From the NCBI RefSeq assembly GCF_005845215.1, contig NZ_SPHO01000003.1:331660-395659 (forward strand): a DNA stretch of 64,000 nt, given 5' to 3'. How positions within the stretch are numbered: position 1 is the stretch's first letter; every line of letters begins with the position of its first letter. Source of the DNA: Clostridium sp. 1001271st1 H5 (GTDB lineage: Bacteria > Bacillota > Clostridia > Lachnospirales > Lachnospiraceae). The translations under genes and the position numbers were made by a program. Below are positions 36,581 to 44,801 of the stretch, piece by piece. The notes below the pieces were generated by a model, which worked only from the letters and a program-made list of their open reading frames with translations, did not search any database and had not been told where the DNA came from.

Positions 36581-37702
36581 ATGAGTGTTTCAATTGGAAT
36601 TGACAATGTAGTGAAAAAATATGGGGACCTGACCATTATACCGGACCTGTCCGCCTATATAAAAAATGGTGAATTCTTTACCCTGCTGGGACCATCCGGA
36701 TGCGGCAAAACCACCCTGCTGCGCATGATTGCCGGATTTAACAGCATAGAAGGGGGAACCATTCAGTTTGACGACAAGGTCATCAATGATATACCGGCCC
36801 AGAAAAGGAACATCGGCATGGTGTTCCAGAGCTATGCCATCTTTCCCCATCTGACGGTCCGTCAGAATGTGGAGTATGGCCTGAAAATCCGCAAGGTGCC
36901 AAAGGACCACATGAAGGAGCGGGTGGATGAAATCCTGAAGGTGGTAAAAATTGATGAATACCAGGACCGTCTGCCGGAGCGTCTGTCCGGCGGCCAGCAG
37001 CAGAGAGTTGCCCTGGCAAGGGCCATTGTTATCCATCCCCAGGTGCTTCTTATGGATGAGCCGCTGTCCAATCTGGATGCCAAACTGCGTATTGAGATGC
37101 GCAGCGCCATCCGTGATGTGCAGAAGCAGGTGGGTATTACCACGGTTTACGTGACCCATGACCAGGAGGAAGCCCTTGCCATTTCAGACAGGATTGCAGT
37201 TATGAAGCTGGGCATTATCCAGCAGATTGGAAGTCCCCAGGACATCTATGCAAGGCCCTACAATGCGTTTGTATCCACCTTTATCGGCCATTCCAATCTC
37301 TTTTTCGGAACCATAAAAAAACAGGGAAGCGTGCCTTCGGTTGTGTTTGCAAACGGGTACCATGTGGAAATGCCCAACCTGGTGGATACAGTGGCAGAGG
37401 GGCAGAAGGTGGTGGTGTCTGTCCGTCCCGAGGAATTTTCCCTGAATCCGGAAGGCATGGAATGCGAAATCATCAGCAGGACCTTCCTTGGCAAATACAC
37501 CAACTACTTCCTGCGCTTTGAAGACGGCATGGTGCTGGATGACCAGCCCAGCATTGAATACTCCCAGGATTTGGGCCATGTGGACCGCATCTTCGGAGTG
37601 GGAGAAAAGATACGCCTTAGACCGAACCCCAATAAAATCAACGTGTTCACCGAGGACATGGAACAGAGTCTGATAAAGGATGTGAAGAGATATGACGAAT
37701 AA
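36581..37702 (+). CDS. ABC importer ATPase (FbpC/PotA type)
   Basis: A 373-residue ATPase. Walker A GPSGCGKTT, signature LSGGQQQR, Walker B VLLMDEPLSNLDA and VTHDQEEAL are all intact, followed by a TOBE-type C-terminal domain (about 240-373). It works with the preceding lipoprotein and the fused permease, whose start codon lies within its last codons (11-nt overlap). The 98-nt gap before it contains no terminator hairpin with a T-tract, so it is probably in the same operon as the lipoprotein gene. Confidence 0.94.
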   Translation: MSVSIGIDNVVKKYGDLTIIPDLSAYIKNGEFFTLLGPSGCGKTTLLRMIAGFNSIEGGTIQFDDKVINDIPAQKRNIGMVFQSYAIFPHLTVRQNVEYGLKIRKVPKDHMKERVDEILKVVKIDEYQDRLPERLSGGQQQRVALARAIVIHPQVLLMDEPLSNLDAKLRIEMRSAIRDVQKQVGITTVYVTHDQEEALAISDRIAVMKLGIIQQIGSPQDIYARPYNAFVSTFIGHSNLFFGTIKKQGSVPSVVFANGYHVEMPNLVDTVAEGQKVVVSVRPEEFSLNPEGMECEIISRTFLGKYTNYFLRFEDGMVLDDQPSIEYSQDLGHVDRIFGVGEKIRLRPNPNKINVFTEDMEQSLIKDVKRYDE

Positions 37703-39344
37703 GAAAATCAGGTGGGACTTCTGGACCATCGTGACAGTGGTCATCATTGCCCTGTTTGCCCTCTTCCTTCTCTATCCGCTTATCAGCCTTTTCTTAAGCG
37801 GTTTCAAGGACACGGAGACAGGGGTGTGGACCATTGACAACTATGCCAGGTTCTTTTCAAAGAAATACTATAAAAGCGCACTGCTCAACTCGTTTAAGCT
37901 GACCTTCAGCGTGACTGTGGTAGCCATTGTACTGGGGGTACCCCTGGCCTACTTTATGTCGTTCTATAAGATTAAGGGTAAAGGAGTGCTGGAAATCCTG
38001 TTCATCATTTCAATGATGAGCCCCAACTTCATCGGCGCCTATTCCTGGATACTGCTTCTGGGTAGAAGCGGAACCGTGACCCAGTTCTTAAAGGGCCTGG
38101 GTATCCATATGCCGTCCATTTACGGCTTTGGCGGAATGCTGCTGGTGTTTGCCCTTAAGCTGTATCCGTTTATCTATATGTATGTGTCGGGGGCCCTTAA
38201 GAAGATAGACGTGGCCCTGTCCGAAGCCGCGGAGAGCCTGGGATGCGGAGGACTGAAAAAGGTATTTACCGTCATCATGCCCCTGGTAACCCCGACCCTG
38301 ATAGCGGCAGCCCTGCTGGTGTTCATGAACTGTATGGCTGACTTTGGTACGCCTGCCCTGATTGGCGAGGGATACCGCGTCATGCCTACCCTGGTATATT
38401 CCGAGTTCGTGGGAGAGACAGGAGGCTCCGCCAACTTTGCAGCATGTATGGCAACCATCATGGTGGTAGTCACTGCGACAGTGTTCCTGCTGCAGAAATG
38501 GTATGTGAACACCAAGTCCTTTACCATGAGCTCCATGAGGCCCATCCAGCCCAAGGAAGTCCATGGCATCAAGGGATTTTTCATCCACCTGTTTATCTAT
38601 CTGCTGGCAGCCACCTCCATCATACCCCAGTGCATGGTTGTGTATACCTCCTTCCGCGCTACCAAGATGCAGGTGTTTGTGGATGGTTTTTCCCTGGAAA
38701 GCTACCGCAAGGTGTTTTCCACTGCCATCCAGTCCATCAAGAATACATATCTGTACTGCCTGGCAGCCATTGTAATCATCGTGGTCCTGGGCATGCTCAT
38801 TGCTTACCTGGCAGTGAGGCGCAAGAGCTGGCTCACCAACGCAATAGATACCATCGCCATGTTCCCTTACATCGTACCGGGTTCTGTCCTTGGTATCACG
38901 CTGCTGATTGCATTTAACCATCCTCCTATGATGCTGGCTGGTTCTGCCATCATCATGGTTATATCCCTGGTCATCCGGAGACAGGCCTATACGCTGCGCT
39001 CCAGCTCCGCCATCCTCTATCAAATCAGCCCGAGCATGGAGGAGGCTGCCATCAGCCTGGGGGATTCGCCCTCCATGTCCTTTGTAAAGGTGACGGCGAA
39101 AATGATGCTTCCCGGCGTTGCGTCCGGCGCCATATTAAGCTGGATTACGCTGATTAATGAACTCAGTTCTTCCGTCATGCTCTATACGGCCAACACAAGG
39201 ACAATGTCAGTGGCCATTTACAATGAGGTTATCCGGGCCAGCTACGGTACCGCCGCTGCCCTGGCAACCATACTGACAGTTACCACCGTGGTATCCCTGC
39301 TCATCTTCTTCAAGGTGTCAGGCAATAAGGACGTGACAATGTAG
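37692..39344 (+). CDS. ABC importer permease, fused double unit
   Basis: A 550-residue membrane protein with about twelve helices made of two FbpB/ThiP-like permease halves in one chain. Each half has its own ATPase-contact loop: EAAESLGCGGLKKVFTVIMPLVTP (about 177-200) and EEAAISLGDSPSMSFVKVTAKMMLPG (about 450-475). One such chain replaces the usual permease dimer. It overlaps the ATPase gene and is followed 63 nt later by a YesM-type sensor kinase, a frequent arrangement for regulated importers in Firmicutes. Confidence 0.93.
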   Translation: MTNKKIRWDFWTIVTVVIIALFALFLLYPLISLFLSGFKDTETGVWTIDNYARFFSKKYYKSALLNSFKLTFSVTVVAIVLGVPLAYFMSFYKIKGKGVLEILFIISMMSPNFIGAYSWILLLGRSGTVTQFLKGLGIHMPSIYGFGGMLLVFALKLYPFIYMYVSGALKKIDVALSEAAESLGCGGLKKVFTVIMPLVTPTLIAAALLVFMNCMADFGTPALIGEGYRVMPTLVYSEFVGETGGSANFAACMATIMVVVTATVFLLQKWYVNTKSFTMSSMRPIQPKEVHGIKGFFIHLFIYLLAATSIIPQCMVVYTSFRATKMQVFVDGFSLESYRKVFSTAIQSIKNTYLYCLAAIVIIVVLGMLIAYLAVRRKSWLTNAIDTIAMFPYIVPGSVLGITLLIAFNHPPMMLAGSAIIMVISLVIRRQAYTLRSSSAILYQISPSMEEAAISLGDSPSMSFVKVTAKMMLPGVASGAILSWITLINELSSSVMLYTANTRTMSVAIYNEVIRASYGTAAALATILTVTTVVSLLIFFKVSGNKDVTM

Positions 39345-39407
39345 CTGTCATATGATAAACTGAACTGTGCAGTATTGTACAAAATTAACGGTAAAAGGTG
39401 CAGGCGT

Positions 39408-41105
39408 ATGAAGAAGCGAAAACAAACATGTTTCAGGGACGAAATCCGGAAAAGTTTGATTTTCCATGCGCTTGCACCTTGTTTTATATCGCTGGTGGTC
39501 CTTCTTCTGGTGTTTACCGCAGTGGGGTCCCAGCAGATTATCCGCAAGAGCAGCACCATGCAGGACCATTTTTCCAGGGAGTTTGAGGGCGTTATTGACA
39601 GCTATGTGGACGAGAACAAGAAGGTGGCCGGGACCCTGGATGTGGGGCTTTTTAAGGGACAGCCCTCCTATAAGACGGAGACCGTGTCGGACATTTACCG
39701 GTTCCTTAACAGCCAGGTCTACAGGGGGGATTATTACCTGTTTGACCAGGAACGGAATCTGGTTTTCTCCACCAACAGCCAGGCCAGCGTCATACAGTAC
39801 ATAGGCAATTACCTGCCCTGGAACACAACGGACCGGAATGACAGTAAAAATGACTGTATCTTCATTTACGACAACACGGTGGTGGACGGCAGGGCGCTTC
39901 CGGCGTGGCTCATGTTCCAGACCGTTGTAAAGGACGGCAGGCTTCAGGGCTACAGCGGTTTTGTGCTGAAGGCCGATGCCTTTAAGGAACGGCTGGGAAA
40001 CATGGAGCAGCCCGTGCTGCTGATTAATAAGTTCAACCGGCTGTTCACAGACGGAGTGTCCAGGTTTCAGAATGACCGGGGCAAGCTGGTGGAGGAATTC
40101 CGGGACGGCGGCAACCTGGTGCACCTGGATAACAGATGGTACTATACCAACAGCGTGTCCGTGCTGGATAAGGAGGCCTCAGTACAGGTCATATATGACT
40201 GCACTTCCTTTGTACAGCTGTGCTTTATGTCCCTGGTGCTGGTGGGGTTCCTGGCACTGGCAGTGACCCTGGCCATTTACCGCAGCGCGGGCAAGGTGGC
40301 GGACAAGAAAACGGAAATCATATACGACCTCATAGGCGCCCTGGACCAGGTGGAGAAGGGGGATTTGGATGTGTCCCTGGAAATCACCTCCGGGGATGAG
40401 TTTGAACGCATCGGACATTCCTTCAACACCATGATTGGAAGCATACGCCATCTGCTGGCCAGGCATCAGGAGCTGGCAAAGGAAAATATGCTGGCAACGG
40501 TCCAGATTCTGGAGTCCCAGTTCAACCCCCATTTTCTCTTCAACACCCTGGAATCCATCCGGTATATGATAAAGTTCGGGCCGGGGGAGGCGGAGAAAAT
40601 GCTGGTCAGCCTGTCCAGGATGCTGCGCTACAGCATCCAGAACGGCAAGGATGTGGTGACGGTGAAGGAGGAGATGGATTTCATTAGCCGGTATCTGCAG
40701 GTTATGCTGTACCGGTACGGGGACCGGTTAAAATACAGCATTGACCTGGAGGAGGGCAGCAAGGGTGCGTCCATACCAAGGATGACCCTGCAGCCTATTG
40801 TGGAGAATTCCATTAAGTACGGTTTTGGAGAGGACAGGGACTGTCTGGAGATTCGCATCCGGACCAGAATACAAAACAGCGTCCTTTCCGTCATCATAGC
40901 GGACAACGGCGTGGGAATACGGCCTGAGCTCTTAGGGGAGCTGAGGGCCAATCTGGAACAGGGGCAGAACCAGACAGACCATATCGGTATTTATAATGTC
41001 CATAAGAGAATACGCCTGGTGTATGGAAGCAGGTATGGAGTTGGGATTGACAGTAAAATGGAAGAGGGGACAGTGGTGACGCTCCGGGTACCATGTGAGG
41101 AGTGA
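39408..41105 (+). CDS. YesM/LytS-type sensor histidine kinase
   Basis: A 565-residue membrane kinase. Transmembrane helix 1 (IFHALAPCFISLVVLLLVFTAVG, about 20-42), an extracytoplasmic domain (about 43-270), transmembrane helix 2 (about 272-295), HAMP (ALDQVEKGDLDVSLEITSGDEFERIGHSFNTMI), then the His_kinase domain with phospho-acceptor His in LESQFNPHFLFNTLESIRYMI, and a HATPase domain with PIVENSIKYGF and ADNGVGI. The ATG at 39408 was preferred to a TTG 33 nt upstream because AAAAGGTG precedes it. It is paired with the AraC-type response regulator that starts 35 nt later and probably senses the substrate of the neighbouring importer. Confidence 0.93.
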   Translation: MKKRKQTCFRDEIRKSLIFHALAPCFISLVVLLLVFTAVGSQQIIRKSSTMQDHFSREFEGVIDSYVDENKKVAGTLDVGLFKGQPSYKTETVSDIYRFLNSQVYRGDYYLFDQERNLVFSTNSQASVIQYIGNYLPWNTTDRNDSKNDCIFIYDNTVVDGRALPAWLMFQTVVKDGRLQGYSGFVLKADAFKERLGNMEQPVLLINKFNRLFTDGVSRFQNDRGKLVEEFRDGGNLVHLDNRWYYTNSVSVLDKEASVQVIYDCTSFVQLCFMSLVLVGFLALAVTLAIYRSAGKVADKKTEIIYDLIGALDQVEKGDLDVSLEITSGDEFERIGHSFNTMIGSIRHLLARHQELAKENMLATVQILESQFNPHFLFNTLESIRYMIKFGPGEAEKMLVSLSRMLRYSIQNGKDVVTVKEEMDFISRYLQVMLYRYGDRLKYSIDLEEGSKGASIPRMTLQPIVENSIKYGFGEDRDCLEIRIRTRIQNSVLSVIIADNGVGIRPELLGELRANLEQGQNQTDHIGIYNVHKRIRLVYGSRYGVGIDSKMEEGTVVTLRVPCEE

Positions 41106-41140
41106 TGCACACTCCCGGCGTAAAGATGGGGGAATCTGTC

Positions 41141-41962
41141 ATGTTATTAAAAGTAGTGATTGTGGAGGATGAGGAAATCATCAGAAAGGGGCTTACTTTT
41201 GCCCTGAACTGGCTGGATATGGGCTGCATCATTGTGGGCACGGCCAAGGACGGGGCAGAGGGGCTGGAAACCATTCGGAGGGAACAGCCGGATATAGTGC
41301 TGACCGACATCAAGATGCCTAAGATGAACGGGCTTAAGATGATAGAGACAGCCATAAAAGAACAGCATTTTTACAGTCTGGTGCTGACCAGCTATTCGGA
41401 GTTTGAACTGGCACGGCAGGCCATCCATATGGGGGTTACGGACTATCTGCTAAAGCCTGTGGACGAGGATGAGTTAAAGGAATCCCTGGACAAAATCCGG
41501 CAGCAGATAGCCTATGCCAGCAAGTACGAGAAAATCGAGAAGATATCCCAGGACAGGATTCTGACTGTTTATGACGAGTGGAAGATATTTGACAGCGCAA
41601 AGAACAGCATGGACCCCTACGTAAAGAAGACCTATGAGTTCGTCAAACAGCATTATAAGGAAAAGGTGAGCATCAACCAGGTGGCGGAAAGCCTGGGGGT
41701 CAGCACCAGCTATCTCAGCAGGAAGCTGAAGGCAGGGCTTAACACCACATTTGTGGACCTGTTAAACCAGTACAGGATTAAAAAAGCCCTGAACATGCTG
41801 AACCAGGGCACCATGCGGATTTATGAGATATCGGACGAACTGGGATTCAGCGAGTATAAACATTTCTGCAGCGTGTTTAAAAAATACACCAATGTGACGC
41901 CGTCGGAGTTTTTAAAGAACGGCGGCGTGGCTGTGGTGGGAGAGAAAGAAAGCCGTGGATGA
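41141..41962 (+). CDS. YesN-type response regulator, AraC output
   Basis: A 273-residue regulator: receiver domain (about 1-120) with acidic cluster EDEE and phospho-acceptor Asp in DIVLTDIKMPKMNG, conserved Lys in LLKPVDEDELKE, a linker helix, and a C-terminal AraC double helix-turn-helix (about 170-265: VSINQVAESLGVSTSYLSRKLKAGLNTTFVDLLNQYRIKKA). An ATG 39 nt upstream overlapping the kinase stop was rejected in favour of the one behind GGGGGA. Likely activates one or both adjacent importers. A terminator follows. Confidence 0.93.
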   Translation: MLLKVVIVEDEEIIRKGLTFALNWLDMGCIIVGTAKDGAEGLETIRREQPDIVLTDIKMPKMNGLKMIETAIKEQHFYSLVLTSYSEFELARQAIHMGVTDYLLKPVDEDELKESLDKIRQQIAYASKYEKIEKISQDRILTVYDEWKIFDSAKNSMDPYVKKTYEFVKQHYKEKVSINQVAESLGVSTSYLSRKLKAGLNTTFVDLLNQYRIKKALNMLNQGTMRIYEISDELGFSEYKHFCSVFKKYTNVTPSEFLKNGGVAVVGEKESRG

Positions 41963-42036
41963 AACGGTGGTCCGTATAAGGGACGATGGGACCAGGGTGT
42001 GAGACAGGCCGCGGGTAATGGGCACCGCAGGTAAAT

Positions 42037-42087
42037 AAAAGGCGCAGCTTTTTTGCATGTGACATGCAAAAGAGGATGCGCCTTTTT
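42037..42087. terminator. Terminator, nested hairpin
   Basis: AAAAGGCGCA (42037-42046) pairs with TGCGCCTTTT (42077-42086), enclosing a second helix TTTTGCATGT/ACATGCAAAA. A-rich and T-rich flanks could end transcription from both the response regulator gene and the convergent M23 gene. Confidence 0.85.
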
Positions 42088-42133
42088 GGCGGAATACAGG
42101 ATATGGGAAGGGACGCCGCCCGGCGGGAGTGAG

Positions 42134-43408
42134 CTAAAGCGGTTTTTCTGCTGATTCCGCCAAAGGCCCTGCCTGGGACGGCGTAGCCGGCTGCGCCGGA
42201 ACCAGCGGGTCCCTGATGCCGTATACCCGTTTCCACTCCTTTGTTCCCTCCACCTTCACTGCCTCGCAGCGGTTCAGGTTCAGGAATTTTACCAGCTCAT
42301 AGCAGCTGACCCAGATTTCATTGTTGCTGTCCTTCTGGGATTCATCAAAAATCAGCTCCAGGCCAAAGTGGAGATGGGGTTCGTCGATGTTGTTGGTATT
42401 TTCCGTATGGCTGTATCCGGTGCGTCCCAGATAGCCGATAATGTCCCCGGCCTGCACCACGCTGCCTACCTCCAGCCCGGACTGGTAGGGGTAATTTTTG
42501 CGCAGATGGGCGTAATAATAGTAGCGCTTGTGGTCAAAGCTCCGGATTCCCAGCCGCCAGCCGCCATACTGGTTCCAGCCCAGGGCTTCCACATAGCCGG
42601 ATTCCACGGCAACCACCGGTGTTCCAACCTGGCCCATCATGTCATGGCCCAGGTGCTGGCGCTTGAAGCCGTAGCTGCGGGCCACGCCGAAGTCGTCAAA
42701 ATCACTGTAGGGAAAGCCTTTTGCAATGGGGGAAAAAGCCTTGAGTCCGTATTTTGTCACCCACACCGTGGCAGGGTCCCCGGGAGTGCCTCCGGCCACG
42801 CCCGAGGGAAGATAGGCAGCCGGGGCCTCGCCCGCAGGAATTTCAGCCTCAAACTGCCCTACCATGCCGTCCAATACAGCCCCGTAAGCCTGGCGGTAGT
42901 AGGAGTAGTATTTCATGTCCTTTGTCAGTTCTTCCATGGTGGTTTCGCCGTTTTTCAGCTTTTCAGCCACCGCAGTCATGTGTTCCGCTTTGTATTTGGA
43001 AAAGTCTCCGCCGTAGCGGGTTCCCAGATAGGCCAGTAAATCCACCCAGTTCAGATGGATATCTGCCTGACAGGTGTCCACATCAAGGCGGAATGCCTGG
43101 TTCATTGCTTCTGAAGTGACGCCGAAGTCCACCCATTTGATGTAATCCTTCTTTTGGTCTGCGTTATGGGTATTGCTTTTATCCTTGTATTTATCTGCCC
43201 CTGCCTTGTCCGGGCCTGGGCCGTCCATGCTTTCCAGGGGATTCATGTATCCGGCCAGCCTGGAGGCCTGGCTCATCACTGCCTGGCCCGGGTCTGTCTT
43301 AAATAGGAAGATACCGAGACACAGCAGGCTCAGCACCAGCATTTCACCGTAAATCACGGTCTTTGTACTGATATGTAAATGCTCCCGGAGCATTCGGAAG
43401 AATCTCAT
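42134..43408 (-). CDS. Membrane-anchored M23 peptidase (LytM type)
   Basis: A 424-residue protein with one N-terminal transmembrane anchor (ISTKTVIYGEMLVLSLLCLGIFLF, about 13-36), a helical extracellular region (about 60-200), and a C-terminal M23 metallo-endopeptidase domain. Metal ligands are visible in RQHLGHDMMGQ (HxxxD type) and EPHLHFGLEL (HxH). Family members cut peptidoglycan cross-bridges or activate other wall hydrolases, in sporulating Clostridia often during spore development. The ribosome binding site is GGAGG. It is divergent from the lacI-type gene and shares its operator-rich upstream region. Confidence 0.9.
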   Translation of the reverse strand: MRFFRMLREHLHISTKTVIYGEMLVLSLLCLGIFLFKTDPGQAVMSQASRLAGYMNPLESMDGPGPDKAGADKYKDKSNTHNADQKKDYIKWVDFGVTSEAMNQAFRLDVDTCQADIHLNWVDLLAYLGTRYGGDFSKYKAEHMTAVAEKLKNGETTMEELTKDMKYYSYYRQAYGAVLDGMVGQFEAEIPAGEAPAAYLPSGVAGGTPGDPATVWVTKYGLKAFSPIAKGFPYSDFDDFGVARSYGFKRQHLGHDMMGQVGTPVVAVESGYVEALGWNQYGGWRLGIRSFDHKRYYYYAHLRKNYPYQSGLEVGSVVQAGDIIGYLGRTGYSHTENTNNIDEPHLHFGLELIFDESQKDSNNEIWVSCYELVKFLNLNRCEAVKVEGTKEWKRVYGIRDPLVPAQPATPSQAGPLAESAEKPL

Positions 43409-43540
43409 GATATACCGCCTCCTGACACCCTTTCGGGAAATATGGGTCCTAAAGCAATCTTATGCCTGTCCATGCCGTTTTATGCATGAATCAGGGGGGC
43501 GGGGGCAATTTATACAAAAGAAAAACTTTCTTCTTTTGGC

Positions 43541-43554
43541 CGTAAACGTATACG
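43541..43554. promoter_or_regulatory. LacI-family operator-like palindrome O1
   Basis: CGTAAACGTATACG matches the promoter-proximal operator at 13 of 14 positions and lies inside a larger inverted repeat GGCCGTA-N6-TACGGCC (43538-43557). It is 132 bp centre-to-centre from O3. Confidence 0.6.
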
Positions 43555-43556
43555 GC

Positions 43557-43569
43557 CGTAAAATTTACG
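43557..43569. promoter_or_regulatory. LacI-family operator-like palindrome O2
   Basis: CGTAAAATTTACG is a perfect 13-nt palindrome with the same half-sites as O1 and O3, but centred on one base instead of CG. It is about 116 bp from O3. Confidence 0.5.
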
Positions 43570-43654
43570 AAAAAATGTCTAAATTATTATGCAAAATGCA
43601 TAGGGGTACCTGTGCATTTTGTTGGTTCTGGAAATGGCGGGAAAATCCCGCTGA

Positions 43655-43663
43655 TGGTATAAT
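43655..43663 (+). promoter_or_regulatory. Extended -10 promoter of the lacI-type gene
   Basis: TGGTATAAT: a consensus -10 (43658-43663) with the TG dinucleotide of an extended -10. No -35 element is visible at the usual spacing. Confidence 0.65.
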
Positions 43664-43672
43664 ATTTTCATA

Positions 43673-43686
43673 CGTAAACGTTTACG
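43673..43686. promoter_or_regulatory. LacI-family operator O3 at the transcription start
   Basis: CGTAAACGTTTACG, a perfect 14-bp palindrome with the central CG typical of LacI/CcpA-family operators, sitting at about +3 to +16 of the promoter. Autorepression is expected. It also resembles a catabolite-responsive element, so CcpA binding cannot be excluded. Confidence 0.75.
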
Positions 43687-43727
43687 AAAACCATTCTTTA
43701 ACAGGAGAATTGGGGAGAAGGCCTATT

Positions 43728-44738
43728 ATGAAACAAGTAACAATCAAAGATATTGCCAGGGAGGCAGGGGTATCCATCGCCTCTGTATCCAGGGCATTAA
43801 ACGGGATGGACGGTATCAGTGAGGAAAACCGGAACCGGATACTCCGGGTATGCGAACGGCTTTCCTACACGCCCAACGGCCTGGCCCGGAGTCTTGTGAA
43901 GCGCAGGACCCAGACCATAGGCATTATCATGCCGGATATCATGAGCCCTTTTTATTCCGAACTCATGGTGAAGGCATCGGACGCTGCCCACAAGAGAGGC
44001 TACCAGGTGCTGCTGTGCAACAGCTTCCGGGAACTGAAGGCGGAGCGGGATTATCTGAAGCTCCTGGCGGAACACCAGGTGGAGGGAATCCTCATATTCC
44101 CCATTGGTCCCAGGAGCACGGAGAGCATGGCCGAATTCATACACAATGTACCCATGGTGGCGCTCAATGAGCTTACGGGCCAGTGCGGGATTCCCTATGT
44201 CTGCGCTGACGAGGAACAGGCAGGCAGGATAGCTACCGAGTATCTCATATCCAGGGGATGCCGTAACCTGTTGTTTGTAGGATTTAAGCCGGAACGTCTG
44301 GCCCACCGGTACAGGGCAACCAGTTTTCTGGAGACAGCCAGGGCAAAGCGGATTCCCGCCCAGATATATGAATGCAATCTGGATTTTCGGACCAGCTTTG
44401 AGAGGGGATACAACCACTTCAAGCATTTCCTTCAGAGCGGACTGGCCATGCCGGACGGAATCGTGGCTGCCAGCGATGCCACGGCCAACGGGATTGTCAA
44501 GGCATGCCGGGAGAATGGAATCCGCATACCTGAGGATTTTTCTCTCATTGGATTTGATAATATAACAGAGGAGCTTCCCTACATCGAGCTGACCACGGTG
44601 GCGGTTTCCCACGAAGAACAGATGGAAACAGCCGTGGAGCTGCTGCTGGGAATGGTGGAGGAGGGTGCGCCTGTGGGGGGCAAGGCTTCCGTAAAACTGG
44701 AACCGCGGCTGGTGGAGCGGCGTTCCTGCAAGGGCTGA
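43728..44738 (+). CDS. LacI-family transcriptional regulator
   Basis: A 336-residue repressor: N-terminal helix-turn-helix and hinge (VTIKDIAREAGVSIASVSRALNGMDGISEENRNRIL, GLARSLVKRRTQTIGII) and a periplasmic-binding-protein-like effector domain (about 60-336). The ATG at 43728 was selected because the family always begins at this point and GGGGAGAAGG lies upstream; a longer in-frame extension would run through the operators. It is 63 nt ahead of a three-gene importer that it most likely controls, and its own promoter carries the operator. The effector is presumably the transported ligand or its product. Confidence 0.94.
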   Translation: MKQVTIKDIAREAGVSIASVSRALNGMDGISEENRNRILRVCERLSYTPNGLARSLVKRRTQTIGIIMPDIMSPFYSELMVKASDAAHKRGYQVLLCNSFRELKAERDYLKLLAEHQVEGILIFPIGPRSTESMAEFIHNVPMVALNELTGQCGIPYVCADEEQAGRIATEYLISRGCRNLLFVGFKPERLAHRYRATSFLETARAKRIPAQIYECNLDFRTSFERGYNHFKHFLQSGLAMPDGIVAASDATANGIVKACRENGIRIPEDFSLIGFDNITEELPYIELTTVAVSHEEQMETAVELLLGMVEEGAPVGGKASVKLEPRLVERRSCKG

Positions 44739-44801
44739 ACCAAGGGTTAAACCAAGGGCTGATATGAAAGAGTATGCAGGCAACAGAAAGGAGCAGGCAG
44801 T

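Noticed and set aside
43409..43540. Promoter for the divergent M23 peptidase gene.
   Set aside because: Several AT-rich hexamers were tried on the reverse strand but none gave an acceptable -35/-10 pair.
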